From positions 64,294,849 through 64,358,848 of the forward strand of contig CM056383.1 of the NCBI GenBank assembly GCA_029718625.1: a stretch of 64,000 bases of DNA. Direction: 5' to 3'. This document shows positions 1 to 11,036 of the stretch, in pieces (the first letter of the stretch is position 1; the number at the start of each line of letters is the position of its first letter). Both the position numbers and the translations under genes were made by a program. The notes under the pieces were generated by a model. That model had not been told where the DNA came from, did no database searches, and was given only the letters and a program-made list of their open reading frames with translations. This DNA is from Synaphobranchus kaupii (Eukaryota; Chordata; Actinopteri; Anguilliformes; Synaphobranchidae).

Positions 1-658
1 TCCAAGTGGAGGTCAAAAAGGTTAGTGTGAAATGAAATTGCTGCTCAGTTTTAATTCTAAAATATATTATCTATTGATGTGAAGGCAAGAAAACAGGGGT
101 TCAAAGCCATTTCAATATTAGTGTGGAGATAAGTATGCTTTAATAAATCCAAACAGTTTTTGTTATGTTTATGAAGCTGTATGCCGCATTTATTTTAATG
201 GCATTGCTGAAGGTAATGGCAGGCCTCATTTATGTATATTAATAATTAATGTTAATTAATTTTTCTTTCAAAGTTATGGAACACACAGTGACAGGAGACA
301 GGATTGTATTTTTGTGACAGCACAAACATGCCTGGGCCCTAGTGAAATTGCCAGAGAATATTACAAAATATTTAATAATATAGTGCATACAGAAATTTTT
401 TTGCCTCAGCCATGCTGGCCTGCAGTAAACACCAACATCGAGTGGGCGGTGCAATATAGGGGGCGTGTCAATAAAAACATTGGGTGCTGTGCAAGTTTGG
501 TGTTATAATTCATTATTATATTATGCATTTGCATTTTAACCAACCCAGACCAACTCTGATTCTCTAGTACATTTATGTTGGTGCTCGTACCAATGCAAGA
601 CTTTTTGATGGATATTGAGAGAGATGGATGGTCTCTAAACTTGGCAAATTGTCTAAGA
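1..658. other. Unassigned AT-rich DNA
   Basis: No coding region or repeat family recognised. Short overlapping open frames occur on both strands without domain content, as expected by chance. Confidence 0.5.
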
Positions 659-760
659 CAGTGGTTCAAACTCGGCCCAAGGGTACTATATGCTGGTTTT
701 TCGTTCCAACCACAATTGCAATCCCAACATTTTAACAAAAAAGAGACATTCACTGAAATC
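659..760 (+). repeat. One end of the hAT-type foldback family
   Basis: The segment starts CAGTGGTTCAAACTCGG and continues into a line resembling the left terminus of the 742-bp foldback at 58114-58855 (the stretch around GCTGGTTTTTCGTTCCAACC). Only one terminus is seen here, so this is a truncated copy or a solo end. The class is inferred from the better copy, which shows an 8-bp target duplication. Confidence 0.6.
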
Positions 761-996
761 CAAACTGAAAAGTTTTGTTTTGAGCCACGCCCCTGTTCGT
801 GACGTGAAAAAAAGTAAAACCCTTTTTCCACGTAAGCAAGTCAACGCCCCATCTCCCCTCTTCTTGAATGATGGGCATGCAAACTGTGGAAATTAACGTT
901 AGCCCTTTAATTTCAAACGGTATTCCCCTTTCTTTCCCCCCCACGTGCCTATGACACCTTACCGAATGGATCTATCGCCCCTCCCCCCAACTGTAA

Positions 997-1030
997 CTCC
1001 TCCCTCCTCCCTCCTCCCTCCTCCCCTCTC
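997..1030 (+). repeat. CTCC-type pyrimidine microsatellite
   Basis: Repeated TCCCTCC units on the + strand, almost free of purines. Polypurine/polypyrimidine tracts of this kind can adopt triplex structure, but nothing else here suggests a function. Confidence 0.85.
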
Positions 1031-1776
1031 CCGTCTGTACTCTCTCACTCCAGCCAAATTTGCGTCTTTTGAAATTATGAAGTGGTCAGAGACAGAACAA
1101 AAGGCGGTGTTTATTACCACTTTAATTTGTTGATTAGAAATGGAATCATCCGTACAAGGAGCAGTCTATACTGGATATGTGGCCAAGGCTTATATCAGCA
1201 CCCACGAAAATCACTCATGTACACCGGAGTAGTATGATATATATGAAACGATACACTGTTGACTTACAGAGGAGTAGTCGATATGATATCAGTCATAGCA
1301 TAACATGTAGGCCTAATTGTCCTGATATATCATACATATTGGAGGTCAAAGGGTAGAAATAAAAACAATAGGTGAAAGTATACATTGAATAGCCTAATGC
1401 AATCACAGCATACAATTATATGTCTACTCATATAGCTTTAGAATACTTTTTCAAAAATGATTTGAAATGTAAACAGGCTGAAAGATCTAGATCCGCTTTT
1501 CAAAAGCTAATTACCAATGTTATCACGTTAGCTATCAGTATTGGTATGAGGCATAAGAGGAATAGAGAAATAGCCCATACATAAAACTTCAGTAGGGACA
1601 TAGTGACCTGTACAAAAAGGCCTCCTATCATGGGTGGCAGCACATACTCTAAGAGTATGAATTAGGCTCTTTGAGAGATGGTTTGAACCAATTTGTCCAG
1701 TGATGAGTACATTGTTGTTCGAAATACAGTAAAGCAACGTAGCTACAAACCTGTATAGCAGTCAGATATAAAAGTT

Positions 1777-1799
1777 GGGGGGGGGGGGGGGGGGGGGGG
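1777..1799 (+). repeat. Poly-G run (23 G)
   Basis: Uninterrupted run of 23 guanines. It could fold as a G-quadruplex and is error-prone for sequencing, so its true length is uncertain. Confidence 0.95.
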
Positions 1800-1857
1800 A
1801 CTACGTACAAAAGGTTCTATAATTTCTAAACGGTTCGTCCGATCTGGATGAAAATAC

Positions 1858-1983
1858 CCTCTAATTAAACCTGACAATCTGCACTTCAACCTCATTGTAT
1901 CCTTTCAAACTCAAAGTGCTAGAGTACAGAACCAGAATAACAAAAACTGTGTCACTGTCCAATGAATTATGGTGCTCACTGTA
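1858..1983 (-). repeat. Tc1-type terminal fragment, family A
   Basis: The segment ends in GCTCACTGTA and contains a region on a CAAAGTGCTAGAGTACAG theme. It is a diverged, inverted copy of the terminus at 17193-17350, and the same family recurs at 10735-10907. These match the long termini of non-autonomous Tc1/mariner elements common in fish. No transposase is attached. Confidence 0.65.
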
Positions 1984-2519
1984 TGTGCCCAGAACGGCAA
2001 GAACCACAGCTTTCTGCCAGTGTAATTCAATCGACCGTATCTCTAAATTTGACGGAAGCATTCATGGATGTATTCACCAGTAAGCAGGTGGTCTGCTGAA
2101 TAAACAAAGTTAGCTAGCTAGCTCAGTTCGCCAGTACAGCGGTGACTGAGTAATACTAATTATTTACAATCAAAAGTTAAGAATAACACAACTTATGAAA
2201 AGTTTGTCTATTTCAAACATTTCATATAAGCAATGACATGAACTAATGTTTGAGCAAAGACGACTTTAGCGAATTCAAGGGGTGGGATTGTCATATCCTG
2301 AGCAGCTGGGGGAATCTGCATTCTGATATTTAGTACCTTGTTAACAAAAAAGCTTATAGATTCTCCACATTTCTCATAAGTGGGTTTAATACTAATACAA
2401 GGAGGAGCTGCGGCCTGGCTGATAGTGCTGACGAGGACCCAGGACTTTTAACGATTATTTTCAGTGAGTTCAGAGAAAAAGTGTGCTCTTGTAATTCTAA
2501 CTTGTGCATTATAGATTTT
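1984..2519. other. Unassigned DNA
   Basis: No gene recognised. A short GCTA repeat (TTAGCTAGCTAGCTAGCTC) lies near 2110. Confidence 0.45.
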
Positions 2520-3125
2520 CATTAGCTATTTTAGAATGTGAAGGTGAATATTAAGTTTAGAGGTTTTCCATCTCCGCTCAGCCTTACTGCAGTCTCTCTT
2601 GAGAGCAGGAATGGTCTCCGTTATCCAAGGCAAGGAGTGTTTATTTGCTTTCCTCAGCTTCGGTGGCCTGATTTGATCAAGAACTAAAGAGCAGGTACTA
2701 TTACATTTATTCATAAATTCATCAATGTTCAGCGAGGGCTGCAGCTGCAGAGCAGTTGAGGTGAGGGCCTCAGAGAATTTGGCAGCAGCGTTAGAATTGA
2801 GAATTCGAGAGTAGACTTACCGTTGTTGCACATCAGTCAAACATAACTCACTTGTGATCAGAAGCAAACACTTCTTTCAAAAGCACATTATTTAAAGACA
2901 GACCAAGAGAGAGCAGTAGATCAAGGCTGTGACCTTTAACATGTGTAGGTCCAGTGGTAGCTCATGATAAATTAAAGGATTCTATAATATTTAAAAACTC
3001 AATAGTCAATGAGTTTGCCAAGCAACGGACGTGAATCTTAAAATCACCCAAAATCAGGGTTATCCTGTTGAGGCATAATGATGGAGAGCCGTTCAGAAGA
3101 GTCACTCAGAAAATCAGTAGTCGCA
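2520..3125 (-). pseudogene. L2-type LINE relic, endonuclease end
   Basis: The minus strand encodes, in broken frames, a segment resembling the C-terminal apurinic endonuclease region and the following linker of L2/Rex1-type non-LTR retrotransposons. Visible signs are the motif GDFKIHV near 3030-3040 (family consensus GDFNIHV, catalytic N changed to K) and, downstream, a frame with LPWITETIPALKRDCSKAERRWK (2526-2714), the typical basic linker before the reverse transcriptase. The protein would nick target DNA during retrotransposition. No start codon or reverse transcriptase follows, and the frame is interrupted, so this is a dead fragment. L2 and Rex1 assignments cannot be separated by eye. 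Confidence 0.7.
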
Positions 3126-4084
3126 GATAGATTAAAATGCATAGGATTTGAGATGTGTCTCGTAAATCTCAAATCCAACTAGAATGTAAAGTTTATGAAT
3201 AAAAGTTAATGTGGGTGCTGCAGCAGTTGTTTAGCTGTTACTAGATGGAAAAAAATAGAAGAGCTGTAGCATCTTAAAACAGTGTAACCTTATAACTGTT
3301 ACGACCTAACGGGTTTTTCTAGTCTACGAAATAGTGGCACGTGTGACCAAATTGCACTTTTTACCACTTATCCATGCATTTAAATGGTAGTTTGCTTGCA
3401 TTTAATTATCTGTATGTTGTCGGAAATGTGTGTTTTACTTCTCTGATATTATTAAATAAAAAATAAACAAAATTGAAAGCGTATGCAGTCGCCTTCCAAC
3501 TTCGCTTTCAGCTGGTGTTATGCTGTGCCCTCCACAGCATAACAGAGCTTTTTTTTATTTTATTTTAGATTTTGCCCATGTTGAACTTGGACCGTACACC
3601 ACATAGACAGAAAAGGCAGAAAATAACTACAGAATCTTAGATATGTCTTAATAATGTATGTAATGTTATGACTATTCCATACTCTGAAAGATTTTCATAG
3701 CAGATGGAAATTCTATGATGACAGAAATTCACTCTAATACGTGAGCAGGCAAAATAACAGTTTAACTGGCGTATATTCAGGACTTTGTGTGTTTTCCCTG
3801 GTTGCTGTGATAGTATACAATTTTTTGGTGGTGAAAGAAGAACTGTTACCAACTTCTAAATATATTTAAATGTCCAGTATATTCAACGTGATTTGCGCTC
3901 ATGTAGATCCCACTGGAGAGTGGTTGAGATACTTTTATGAAATACGGAAGAACGGTGGCACGTAGAAACTTCATATTTTGCCCGATAATAGCCCAAATGG
4001 TGCTGATAATTATGATATGCAGTTTTCCATGATACCACACGTGTCTGACGTGGTACAGTAGGATGTTTGAGATGTAGACCCCAG
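3126..4084. other. Unassigned AT-rich DNA
   Basis: No gene, RNA gene or recognisable repeat seen. Short open frames on the minus strand (3637-4109) have no recognisable domain. Confidence 0.45.
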
Positions 4085-4118
4085 GGTCGCCACTAGGGGG
4101 CCTCAACAAAGGGGTTAA
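4085..4118 (+). repeat. Right end of a TTAA-flanked element
   Basis: The sequence CACTAGGGGGC is followed about 14 bases later by GGGGTTAA. The same arrangement (CTCF-like core, short spacer, TTAA) ends the better defined elements at 21694-24373 and 27161-27862. The TTAA edge suggests a piggyBac-like element. The left end was not found, so only this terminus is supported. Confidence 0.45.
4090..4101 (+). promoter_or_regulatory. CTCF-like motif CCACTAGGGGGC
   Basis: Exact match to the core of the vertebrate CTCF motif. Two identical 12-mers occur at 24348 and 27835, each next to the end of a TTAA element. Binding is inferred from sequence only. Confidence 0.5.
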
Positions 4119-5149
4119 GATCCGGAATTAATTATCCAAGGTAGGAGCTGTATTAAAAACAGAAAATAAAAAAAACAACCACCTATAAAAACTTTTTCCA
4201 TAGATGCTGATTAATGCATAGCTTCTTTGTATGGAAGGCGGGCAATTCATGCACTTGTGCGGTTTCCCAGACCTTATTACGAAGCAGACTCATCACTATT
4301 ATAATCTTTTGAACCCCATTATTTTTCTCTCTATGTTGCCTCTAAGTAATAGGTTCAAAAAGTGGATGGACTGACAAGTGTTTCGCCCGGAGTGTGGATT
4401 AAATCTGGAGTCCCATGAATAAAATTTACCCACCAGAACCTCTTTTCACCACAGGTCGACCGATTGTTAACAAGGAACATTTATGAATGGTACCGGAATT
4501 ATGCATCTTTTGAGCGCTATTTCCTAATCTTTCTTCTCGTTTTATTATTTTTAATCATGTATTTCCTGTTATTCTGCCCGTTTTTACCCTTTCCCGTACC
4601 CTTTCATACACAACCCTCATAGGCCAGAGACCAAAATGTCCTTCAGATGTTATTGTACACTGCCGTGCGCGTGGCCCTGGACGTTTCTTCGGGGAATGAC
4701 GGGTGAGATATGAGGTTGTCTGGGAGCAAATGGTAAAATCCTGGCCAGATGGTAATGTGTCGGTGCATCCGCAGCCTTTCAAGTTGATTTTTATTCAGGG
4801 GCGTGTATGAATCAAACACTTTTTTTTTCTACCTTCAGGATGAAACAAATTATTCCTGTTAAGAAAAAGACAAGAAAAACAAAGCTAAGGAAAGCGACAG
4901 ATCAATATAGATTACTGCAATCTGAAAATGGGATTAAGGTCACATGTTTTGCTTCCCTCCTGCCTTTTCCTGTGGGGAGAAAAATGTGGTTAGGGACATG
5001 AGATGAATCCATCCACAGTTAAAGAACCAAATACAGTGTGACCTGTTTAGGGCGGGCAATGTCTATTGAAAATAATATCACGATGCTGTCATGTGAAACA
5101 TTGTGATGCATGATACTATCCCACCGGAACAACGCCTCCATTTTGTTGG
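4119..5149. other. Unassigned DNA
   Basis: No gene or classified repeat recognised. The short frames on both strands carry no domain. Confidence 0.45.
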
Positions 5150-5352
5150 AATACAGTAGAACCTCTACTATCCGACACCCTTGGAGAATCAGCGGTGCTG
5201 GATAGTAGAACATTCTGATAGTAGAATGCGCCCCAAAGATATGACACTTCATGAATTGCCTTCAACAACAAACAAAACAAAATAAAGGTAGGACGTACAT
5301 ACGGTGTTGGGCTAGTGCTGTATTTATAAGTTCCCGATCAGTGCGGGATGTT
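5150..5352 (+). repeat. pogo/Tigger-like fragment plus shared 44-bp segment
   Basis: The start ACAGTAGAACCTCTACTATCC and the internal GGATAGTAGAAC are inverted relatives and resemble pogo/Tigger-type termini. The assignment is tentative. The tail 5309-5352 (around TTCCCGATCAGTGC) recurs nearly unchanged at 61678-61722, showing that it is interspersed. Confidence 0.35.
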
Positions 5353-5584
5353 TGAACTTTTGTTTACATTTGAATCTGCACCTCATCTCAGTTGACTGAG
5401 CACAATTATTTCTTATTAACTCAGAAATGGGTGTTTGTGTCAGGTTATCTCCAAATGTACAAATAAAGTTAAAAAAAACTTAAGATTCATTGGAAACTTT
5501 CCTTCCATTTTTACAGGGGGACACTTTCAGTTTGGCACACAAATAATTGTGGAGGAATAATAATTACATTCAATACCCAATACT

Positions 5585-6031
5585 CTTAAAGAGATACTGC
5601 AGAGCCTTTTCTAAGGCCTTTTTTACCGCTTCAATTTGAACAGGAACTTGTGAGTAGGTGTGGTCATATGATGATGATGCCACGTAGTCATATTATGAAT
5701 ATTCATACGGTCAAGGAGTGAAAAGGTGTGTTGATATAAGTTGTAATATTAATGTTAGCAGTACAAGGGTCTCAGTCTCAAAGAGGAAAAAAAAAATGTG
5801 GGTTGGGCTTTTATACCACGTGCCCAGCCGAGACCACCCTTGGATCACCTGAACTCCACCCATTTTTATGGAAACCAGCGTATTGGAAAGCCTACACAGA
5901 AACTCAGAAAACACCCATTTTGACTAAACATGAGATTTTGGGACAAAAACAGTTGTGTATGATCATAATCTGACCCAAAACATTGGTTTTCAATGGGAAA
6001 AGTCGGTTTTTGACTGCAGTATCACTTTAAG
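5585..6031. mobile_element. 447-bp MITE with CTTAAAG..GATACTGCAG termini
   Basis: The left end CTTAAAGAGATACTGCAG (5585-5602) is matched by its reverse complement at the right end, CTGCAGTATCACTTTAAG (6014-6031), with one mismatch over 18 bases. No coding capacity is seen. Size, terminal inverted repeats and lack of a gene fit a non-autonomous DNA transposon. I did not identify the superfamily, and the target duplication is ambiguous because TTAA-like bases lie inside the termini. Confidence 0.75.
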
Positions 6032-7640
6032 TAATTTTTTTTCAGAGGGATGCCCTTGTACAGAAGTTCCGCTCTCTTTCACACTTAACATGTTAGTGGC
6101 GCCTTCCTCTTGTTAAGACAGGAATTGACAGCTATCATAGTCACCGACAAGTTTACACTTTGCATGGCTTTTAAATAGTCTGTGCTGCATTACTCCCAGA
6201 TGTCAGGTCATCTTTAAAAGATCCATGCATATTGTGAATAGTAATTTGTGATCATCATGGACATGTCCAGAATTAAGTCCCAGTTGCAGAAAAGTGCTTA
6301 TCTTGGTGCTGACATTTATGTAGAAAACATAATATGAATATGCATGACCCAGACAGAACCCCATGTCACTACGCCTGGTAGTGCTGCTGCATGCGCGTTC
6401 CACTCAAAGTGGGTGCTTTGTGAGTCGTGCATAATTTATGGTACTTGCAGTAAATCTGTCTTTAAAGTCTTATTTTTCTGAAGTTATTTTCACCAATAAA
6501 ATGAGATTTTATGTCTATGAATACTGCCTACCTATGTTGTCTGACCTAAAATGAATGCCTAATTGGACACAATAAACAAGGGAACATGACAATGCTACAT
6601 AGAGATAGATGAGTATCATTTATACGTTTCATGAAGGAAATCATTAAAAGATTAACATATCCATGTTTATACATATCTTGCATAGTCCTGCACTTCGTGT
6701 TCCCCTCACCAGGTGCAATGAAGAGGAGCAATATTCACACTCATTAGCATGCAGGATGAAATGGAACTGCTGGTTTGTGTCTTGTATTCCTTCCAACCTA
6801 TTACAACTATGACATACGAACCAACTATCCAAAGCTAGATTTCAGTGTGTTCAGTGCAATAAAATCAAGGTATTAAAGTTTCTATTTTGTCTGTAATGTT
6901 TTTTTAATTTTTAAATTATTTTTCAAACTTAAAATTTGTCAGCATTCAATCCTGAAAATTTAGTTAACCGATCAAAATAATGAAGGATGGGAAAGAATCG
7001 TATCATTTTTTTTTTTTAAAACATCATAAATTAGACAGTTCTCTCCTTTTCTCTAAATAATTAATGGAATATATAATTAGTCTCATTAACTGGTAAGTGA
7101 TGAAAGTCACAGAAGGTGCAGGAGTTCCAAATGGAATGAGGCCCGTTATTTAACTTGCTATATATTTTGATATTCCACATCATCACTAACGTCAGACGTA
7201 AATTATCATAATTTTCAGTAAAAACATCCTAATTATATCGTAAAACGTTTTTGTTCTTTGATTCAGGTGCCCTTTCCCTAATAGAGATGCATACTATCAT
7301 AATCTTCTAATCTCCTAATTAAAACATTATTTAAACATAACAACTTAATTTCCCGTCACAGAGCCTTCTTGCTGAAACAAGCCCTTTGCTAATCTTCCAA
7401 TCAGTTTTCATGCTTATAAGCTATGTCATTTCTTATTTTGTGAGACTGAAATTAGGCTACAATGACTTCTTAATCAGTCTTCGGGTATGTTAAAATTCAC
7501 AAATAAAAATTTAAACCAGACAAAAATTTAAATAAACAAATGGATGAATTGTTTTTGGTTGAATAAATAAAGACAACATAAAATGTGTGCGTGTGTGTTG
7601 AGTCACAAAGTTAGATTTATCGGCTGTTATGCTGCGTTCA
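6032..7640. other. Unassigned AT-rich DNA
   Basis: No gene or classified repeat recognised. Part of it (about 7330-7450) has a non-repetitive texture and might be conserved noncoding sequence, but nothing proves it. Confidence 0.4.
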
Positions 7641-7960
7641 CACGGTAGACAGAAAACCGGATGTCATTACAGTGGGTGAGTGCACAACGGTAAAATTTAG
7701 CAAAGAATTCCGTCAATGGACGGCACTTGCCGTTAAAATTGAAAACGATTAAATTTTTTACCGTTGTACTCAACAGAATTCCAAAGCGGATGTTGTGCAA
7801 CACAACATGGTGGACAATGAGAACTTCTTTTTATTGGTGCAACCGCACTCAGAGAATGATTATTCACTCATTAAAAAGTTACCGTGCCATTGTGAAGAAA
7901 GCGGCCATATGGCAATCAATCAGCAATTGGGCAGAGGTACTCGATGTCAAGTTTTGGTTA
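7641..7960 (+). pseudogene. MADF-domain exon relic beside a hAT-like terminus
   Basis: An ATG at 7807 opens a frame beginning MVDNENFFLLVQPHSE. After a small frameshift near 7868-7872 it continues in another frame as SLKSYRAIVKKAAIWQSIS. Together this follows the pattern of a MADF (Adf1-type Myb/SANT) DNA-binding domain: an acidic start, LVQ-x-H, a Y-x-SLxxY segment and a WxxIS end. The frame runs into GCAGAGGTACTC (7931-7942), a possible splice donor. MADF proteins occur both as host factors and as the accessory ORF of PIF/Harbinger transposons. The preceding CTGCGTTCACACGG (7633-7646) resembles a DNA-transposon terminus. The frameshift marks it as dead or mis-sequenced. Confidence 0.5.
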
Positions 7961-8724
7961 GCAGGTAGCTAGCTAACCAGCTGCTCAAACTTATTTGAGC
8001 ATGCTAGCTATCAAACAGTCCATGGGTACATTTCTGCACATAGTACGAGACTTTCATTGCTTTTTTCAAACCAGCCCTGGTCTAATTAACTAAATGAACA
8101 AAGCTTATGAAATCTTTTTTGTCAACATCTATTATACACCTATCACCTAGCAACATCAGAATATCAAGATTTACTGCAGGTGATGTTATGCAGTAGGCTC
8201 CTGTAAAAAAAAAATCCCATTTGTGAGGCAGGGAAAATAAGATTTTATGGTAAGGGATCATCTGGCTAAGATCACGTTGTATTAACCACTTTGCAAAGAT
8301 GACAAATTTGGTCAATTCTCACCTATTATAGCGGGTGTTCTATTGATAGCTTTATAACTCCAGGTGTACGCATCACAGGAACTTGGGAAATGGCTTAAAG
8401 GAAACTAATTAGTATTCTAAATGATGCAACTGTCTAGTTTATTTCCATAATTGAGGTAAAAATAGTGCCACAAATGCAAAGGAATCTTGGCAAAAATGCA
8501 AAACAAAGTTGTTTTTCTTTAGTTTGCAATGAAATATCGAGAGCTACAAATGTAAAACTATACATTTCCTGGATCAAACACGACAATTGTGCAAAATCTG
8601 AGGTTGATATGCAGAACTACTAAAGATCTATGATGGGAATGTAAGCAGCGGTTGTTCCTTAGTGTCTCCAAATCAATCAAAATGGCTAAATTTTCCACTG
8701 CTGTAAATCATAAAATAATCATAT
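7961..8724. other. Unassigned DNA
   Basis: No gene or classified repeat recognised. Confidence 0.4.
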
Positions 8725-9130
8725 CTAACTACAAATCAACTGTTTTGACTCATGAATCTCACTTCTGCATCATATTCCTCTGGGAATTACTATCATCAGT
8801 ATATGGGGATAGATATGGGTCCAAAAACCTGTCATAAAATTAATAAAATACTTTTAGTCCATTATAAAGCATATACTTCTCTCCCTTATGACAGTTTAAG
8901 ATAAAAACATTGATATCACACTGGTACACACACCTAAATATGTATGCTCAGTATGCCCTCTTGTACTCACTTTTTGTTCTGTATTTTCCTATCTTTTGCT
9001 GCATGCCCTGGGATGACAGTTTTTTTTCCAAAAAAATTCTATTCATACTCACTCCAAAGATAATTATATATTCATCTAGCACATATTAGCGCACAGTAAA
9101 TTGGAATGAGTTTTTTACAAAGTCTAGGCC
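8725..9130 (+). repeat. Unclassified interspersed repeat U1, copy 1
   Basis: Segments around ACTACAAATCAACTGTTTT, CCTGTCATAAAATTAATAAA and TTCATACTCACTC recur in the same order at 33103-33360. Copy 1 carries about 150 extra bases between the second and third blocks (roughly 8885-9040). No coding region or clear termini are seen. Confidence 0.65.
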
Positions 9131-9699
9131 TGCCACTAAAAGTATTAATTATATATATATATAATAATATAGTATGTGTCAAACCTGCAGAGGTGGAAAA
9201 TCAAATTCCTGTTTATTGTTTATTCATGTATATTTTAAAAAGGATCTTTTTATTTAAATATCTGTACTGCCCGCACTAAATTATTATTTTCAGCTAAACT
9301 ACTACATAGTATTCAAATATATTAAGTCTTCTCTTCTTGTACATAGTTATAATACTAAGAGTGAAAAAAATATATTCAGAGTACATTTAGATTAGTTCTA
9401 ATATTAAGTGCCATTTTAATGGATCTATATTGAAAATGTAGTTGTACATTTTTTTTGAATCCAAACAAAAAGGTAATTTGTGTAATAGTTGAAACCTGAG
9501 TGTGATTTTAAATGTTTTTCATACCGATTATTTTAAGTGTTTTCAATACTGATCATTAAGTGTTTTTTTTTATTTTTATTTTTTTAAGTAAAGAGTGATG
9601 AGGAAAAGAGACTATCAAATATTGAACTAAATCAGCTATTTGTTCACAGCTAATCCAGATTGTTGTGTGTTGTTTGGGGAGTTCTGAAAATTACTGTGG
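9131..9699. other. Unassigned AT-rich DNA
   Basis: Very AT-rich, with an (AT)n stretch near 9150-9166. No gene seen. Confidence 0.45.
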
Positions 9700-10110
9700 T
9701 ATAAGCCAAGCTCTATTAGTACCTGTAAGGGGGGAGTGTAAGGTTCAGAAGGACGGAAAATCCGATAGAGTGCCCCGACGACGCCAAAACAGAGAACGAC
9801 CGCAGAAACATATGCCAAAAATCATGATAAGTACCTAGATATGTAGTACAGTCCACAGTATCAAAGGCCTTGGAGAAATCAAGAAAAAGGGAAGCACAGT
9901 GTGGTTTCATATCTAAAGCCCTAACGTTCTTGTTCACTACTTTTGTAGCTACTGTAACTGTACTGTAATATTTCCTAAAACCAGATTGATAGGGAGATAG
10001 CGTTATCATACAAGAAATCCTTCAGGTGGTTACTTACCAGTGTTTCCAGTACCTTGGCTAGAACTGACAAGTAATTGGCCTGTATTTGTTCAGGTTTGAG
10101 GGTTCACCAC
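9700..10110 (-). pseudogene. L2/Rex-type reverse transcriptase relic
   Basis: The minus strand encodes part of a non-LTR reverse transcriptase. A frame from 10009 reads LSPYQSGFRK, a conserved segment before motif A, then ASLFLDFSKAFDTVD, motif A with the metal-binding aspartate at about 9878-9880. The sequence upstream (10100-10010) reads as the preceding block in another frame (LSVLAKVLETLVS), so a frameshift lies near 10005. Motif C (YADD) is absent because the similarity stops soon after motif A. This is a short dead fragment in the same orientation as the endonuclease relic at 2.5-3.1 kb, though nothing shows the two belong to one element. Confidence 0.75.
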
Positions 10111-10734
10111 CTTTTCTAACTTTTATTTCACGTACATTTTCTCCACAGATGAGCACAGTTTGCCTATGCTTGGTGAGAAATATAACCTCAGACCATAATT
10201 ACATTCCAAAACTTTTAACCTGTAAGAAAAAGTGAGTCAGAATGACTTCCACTGAGTTTCTGTAAATCACCACACATATATTTGACAGCTCCTAAGGGAG
10301 CTAGTGACAGTACAACTCCAAAACTAAGCCATGTGAAATTGATGCACAGATGCTCTGACCACTGTCAGTCAGGAGTTTATTAAAGGCTGGTGTAATTTTA
10401 TATTTTTTCTTACTGTCAACGTGAAAAGGCCAATAACTACAATTCTTCTGTCCGACTCAATAATGTGTAGCATTCTCCTACGCCATTTGAGTGCTCAACC
10501 TGGAAGCCATTCATTACAATTGTGTGCTAGAATTATTAAATATAGCTCAGAAAAACTTATTTTCATTTCCGGAAAACGCAATCTATTACACAAAATATGA
10601 GCAGTGTTTTTACCATTTTTTTCCCCCACACACTGCACTTTCCTTTTCATTTTTTAAAAACATTATTTACTTATTTACACAGACAACCATTTTTTACCAA
10701 TAATTGCTTTAACAAATCTATTTACATAAGAAAT
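10111..10734. other. Unassigned AT-rich DNA
   Basis: No gene or classified repeat recognised. Confidence 0.4.
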
Positions 10735-10907
10735 GGGGGTCCTATGTGTATAAATTGCTACACGGTTCACTTAAATATGGATGTAAAATCCCTCAAAATA
10801 AAATGCACTTTAATCTCATAGTCACTGTTCCATTTCAAATCCAATGTACTGGAGTACAAACAAAAATAAATTGTCACTGTCCTAACATTTTTGGAGTGCA
10901 CTGTATA
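10735..10907 (-). repeat. Tc1-type terminal fragment, family A
   Basis: An inverted relative of 17193-17350, reading in reverse from GGAGTGCACTGTA at 10895-10907 inward through AATCCAATGTACTGGAGTAC and a TACACGGTTCAC block. It abuts the next Tc1 terminus at a TA dinucleotide (10908-10909), the target preferred by Tc1/mariner. Confidence 0.7.
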
Positions 10908-10909
10908 TA

Positions 10910-11036
10910 CAGTTGAAGTCAGAAGTTTGCATACACTTAGGTTTGAGTCATTAAAACTAATTTTTAACCACTCCACAGATTTCATGTTAGCAAACTATGG
11001 TGTTGGCAAGTCAGTTAGGACATCTACTTCATGTCA
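10910..11036 (+). repeat. Sleeping Beauty-like Tc1 terminal repeat
   Basis: Starts after TA with CAGTTGAAGTCAGAAGTTTG and continues through CACTTAGGTTTGAGTCATT and the GGCAAGTCAGTTAGGACATC block. This is the outer terminal inverted repeat and direct-repeat region characteristic of salmonid/cyprinid-type Tc1 elements. Only the outer part is present. No second terminus or transposase follows, so it is a solo fragment. Confidence 0.85.

Larger units (their letters stand above)
761..1857. other. Unassigned DNA with simple repeats
   Basis: No gene recognised. It contains a pyrimidine-rich (CTCC)n-like stretch near 997-1030 and a pure G run at 1777-1799. Confidence 0.5.

Noticed and set aside
1777..1799. 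Poly-G run as a functional quadruplex site
   Set aside because: A homopolymer run without promoter or gene context; sequencing slippage is an equally good explanation for its length.
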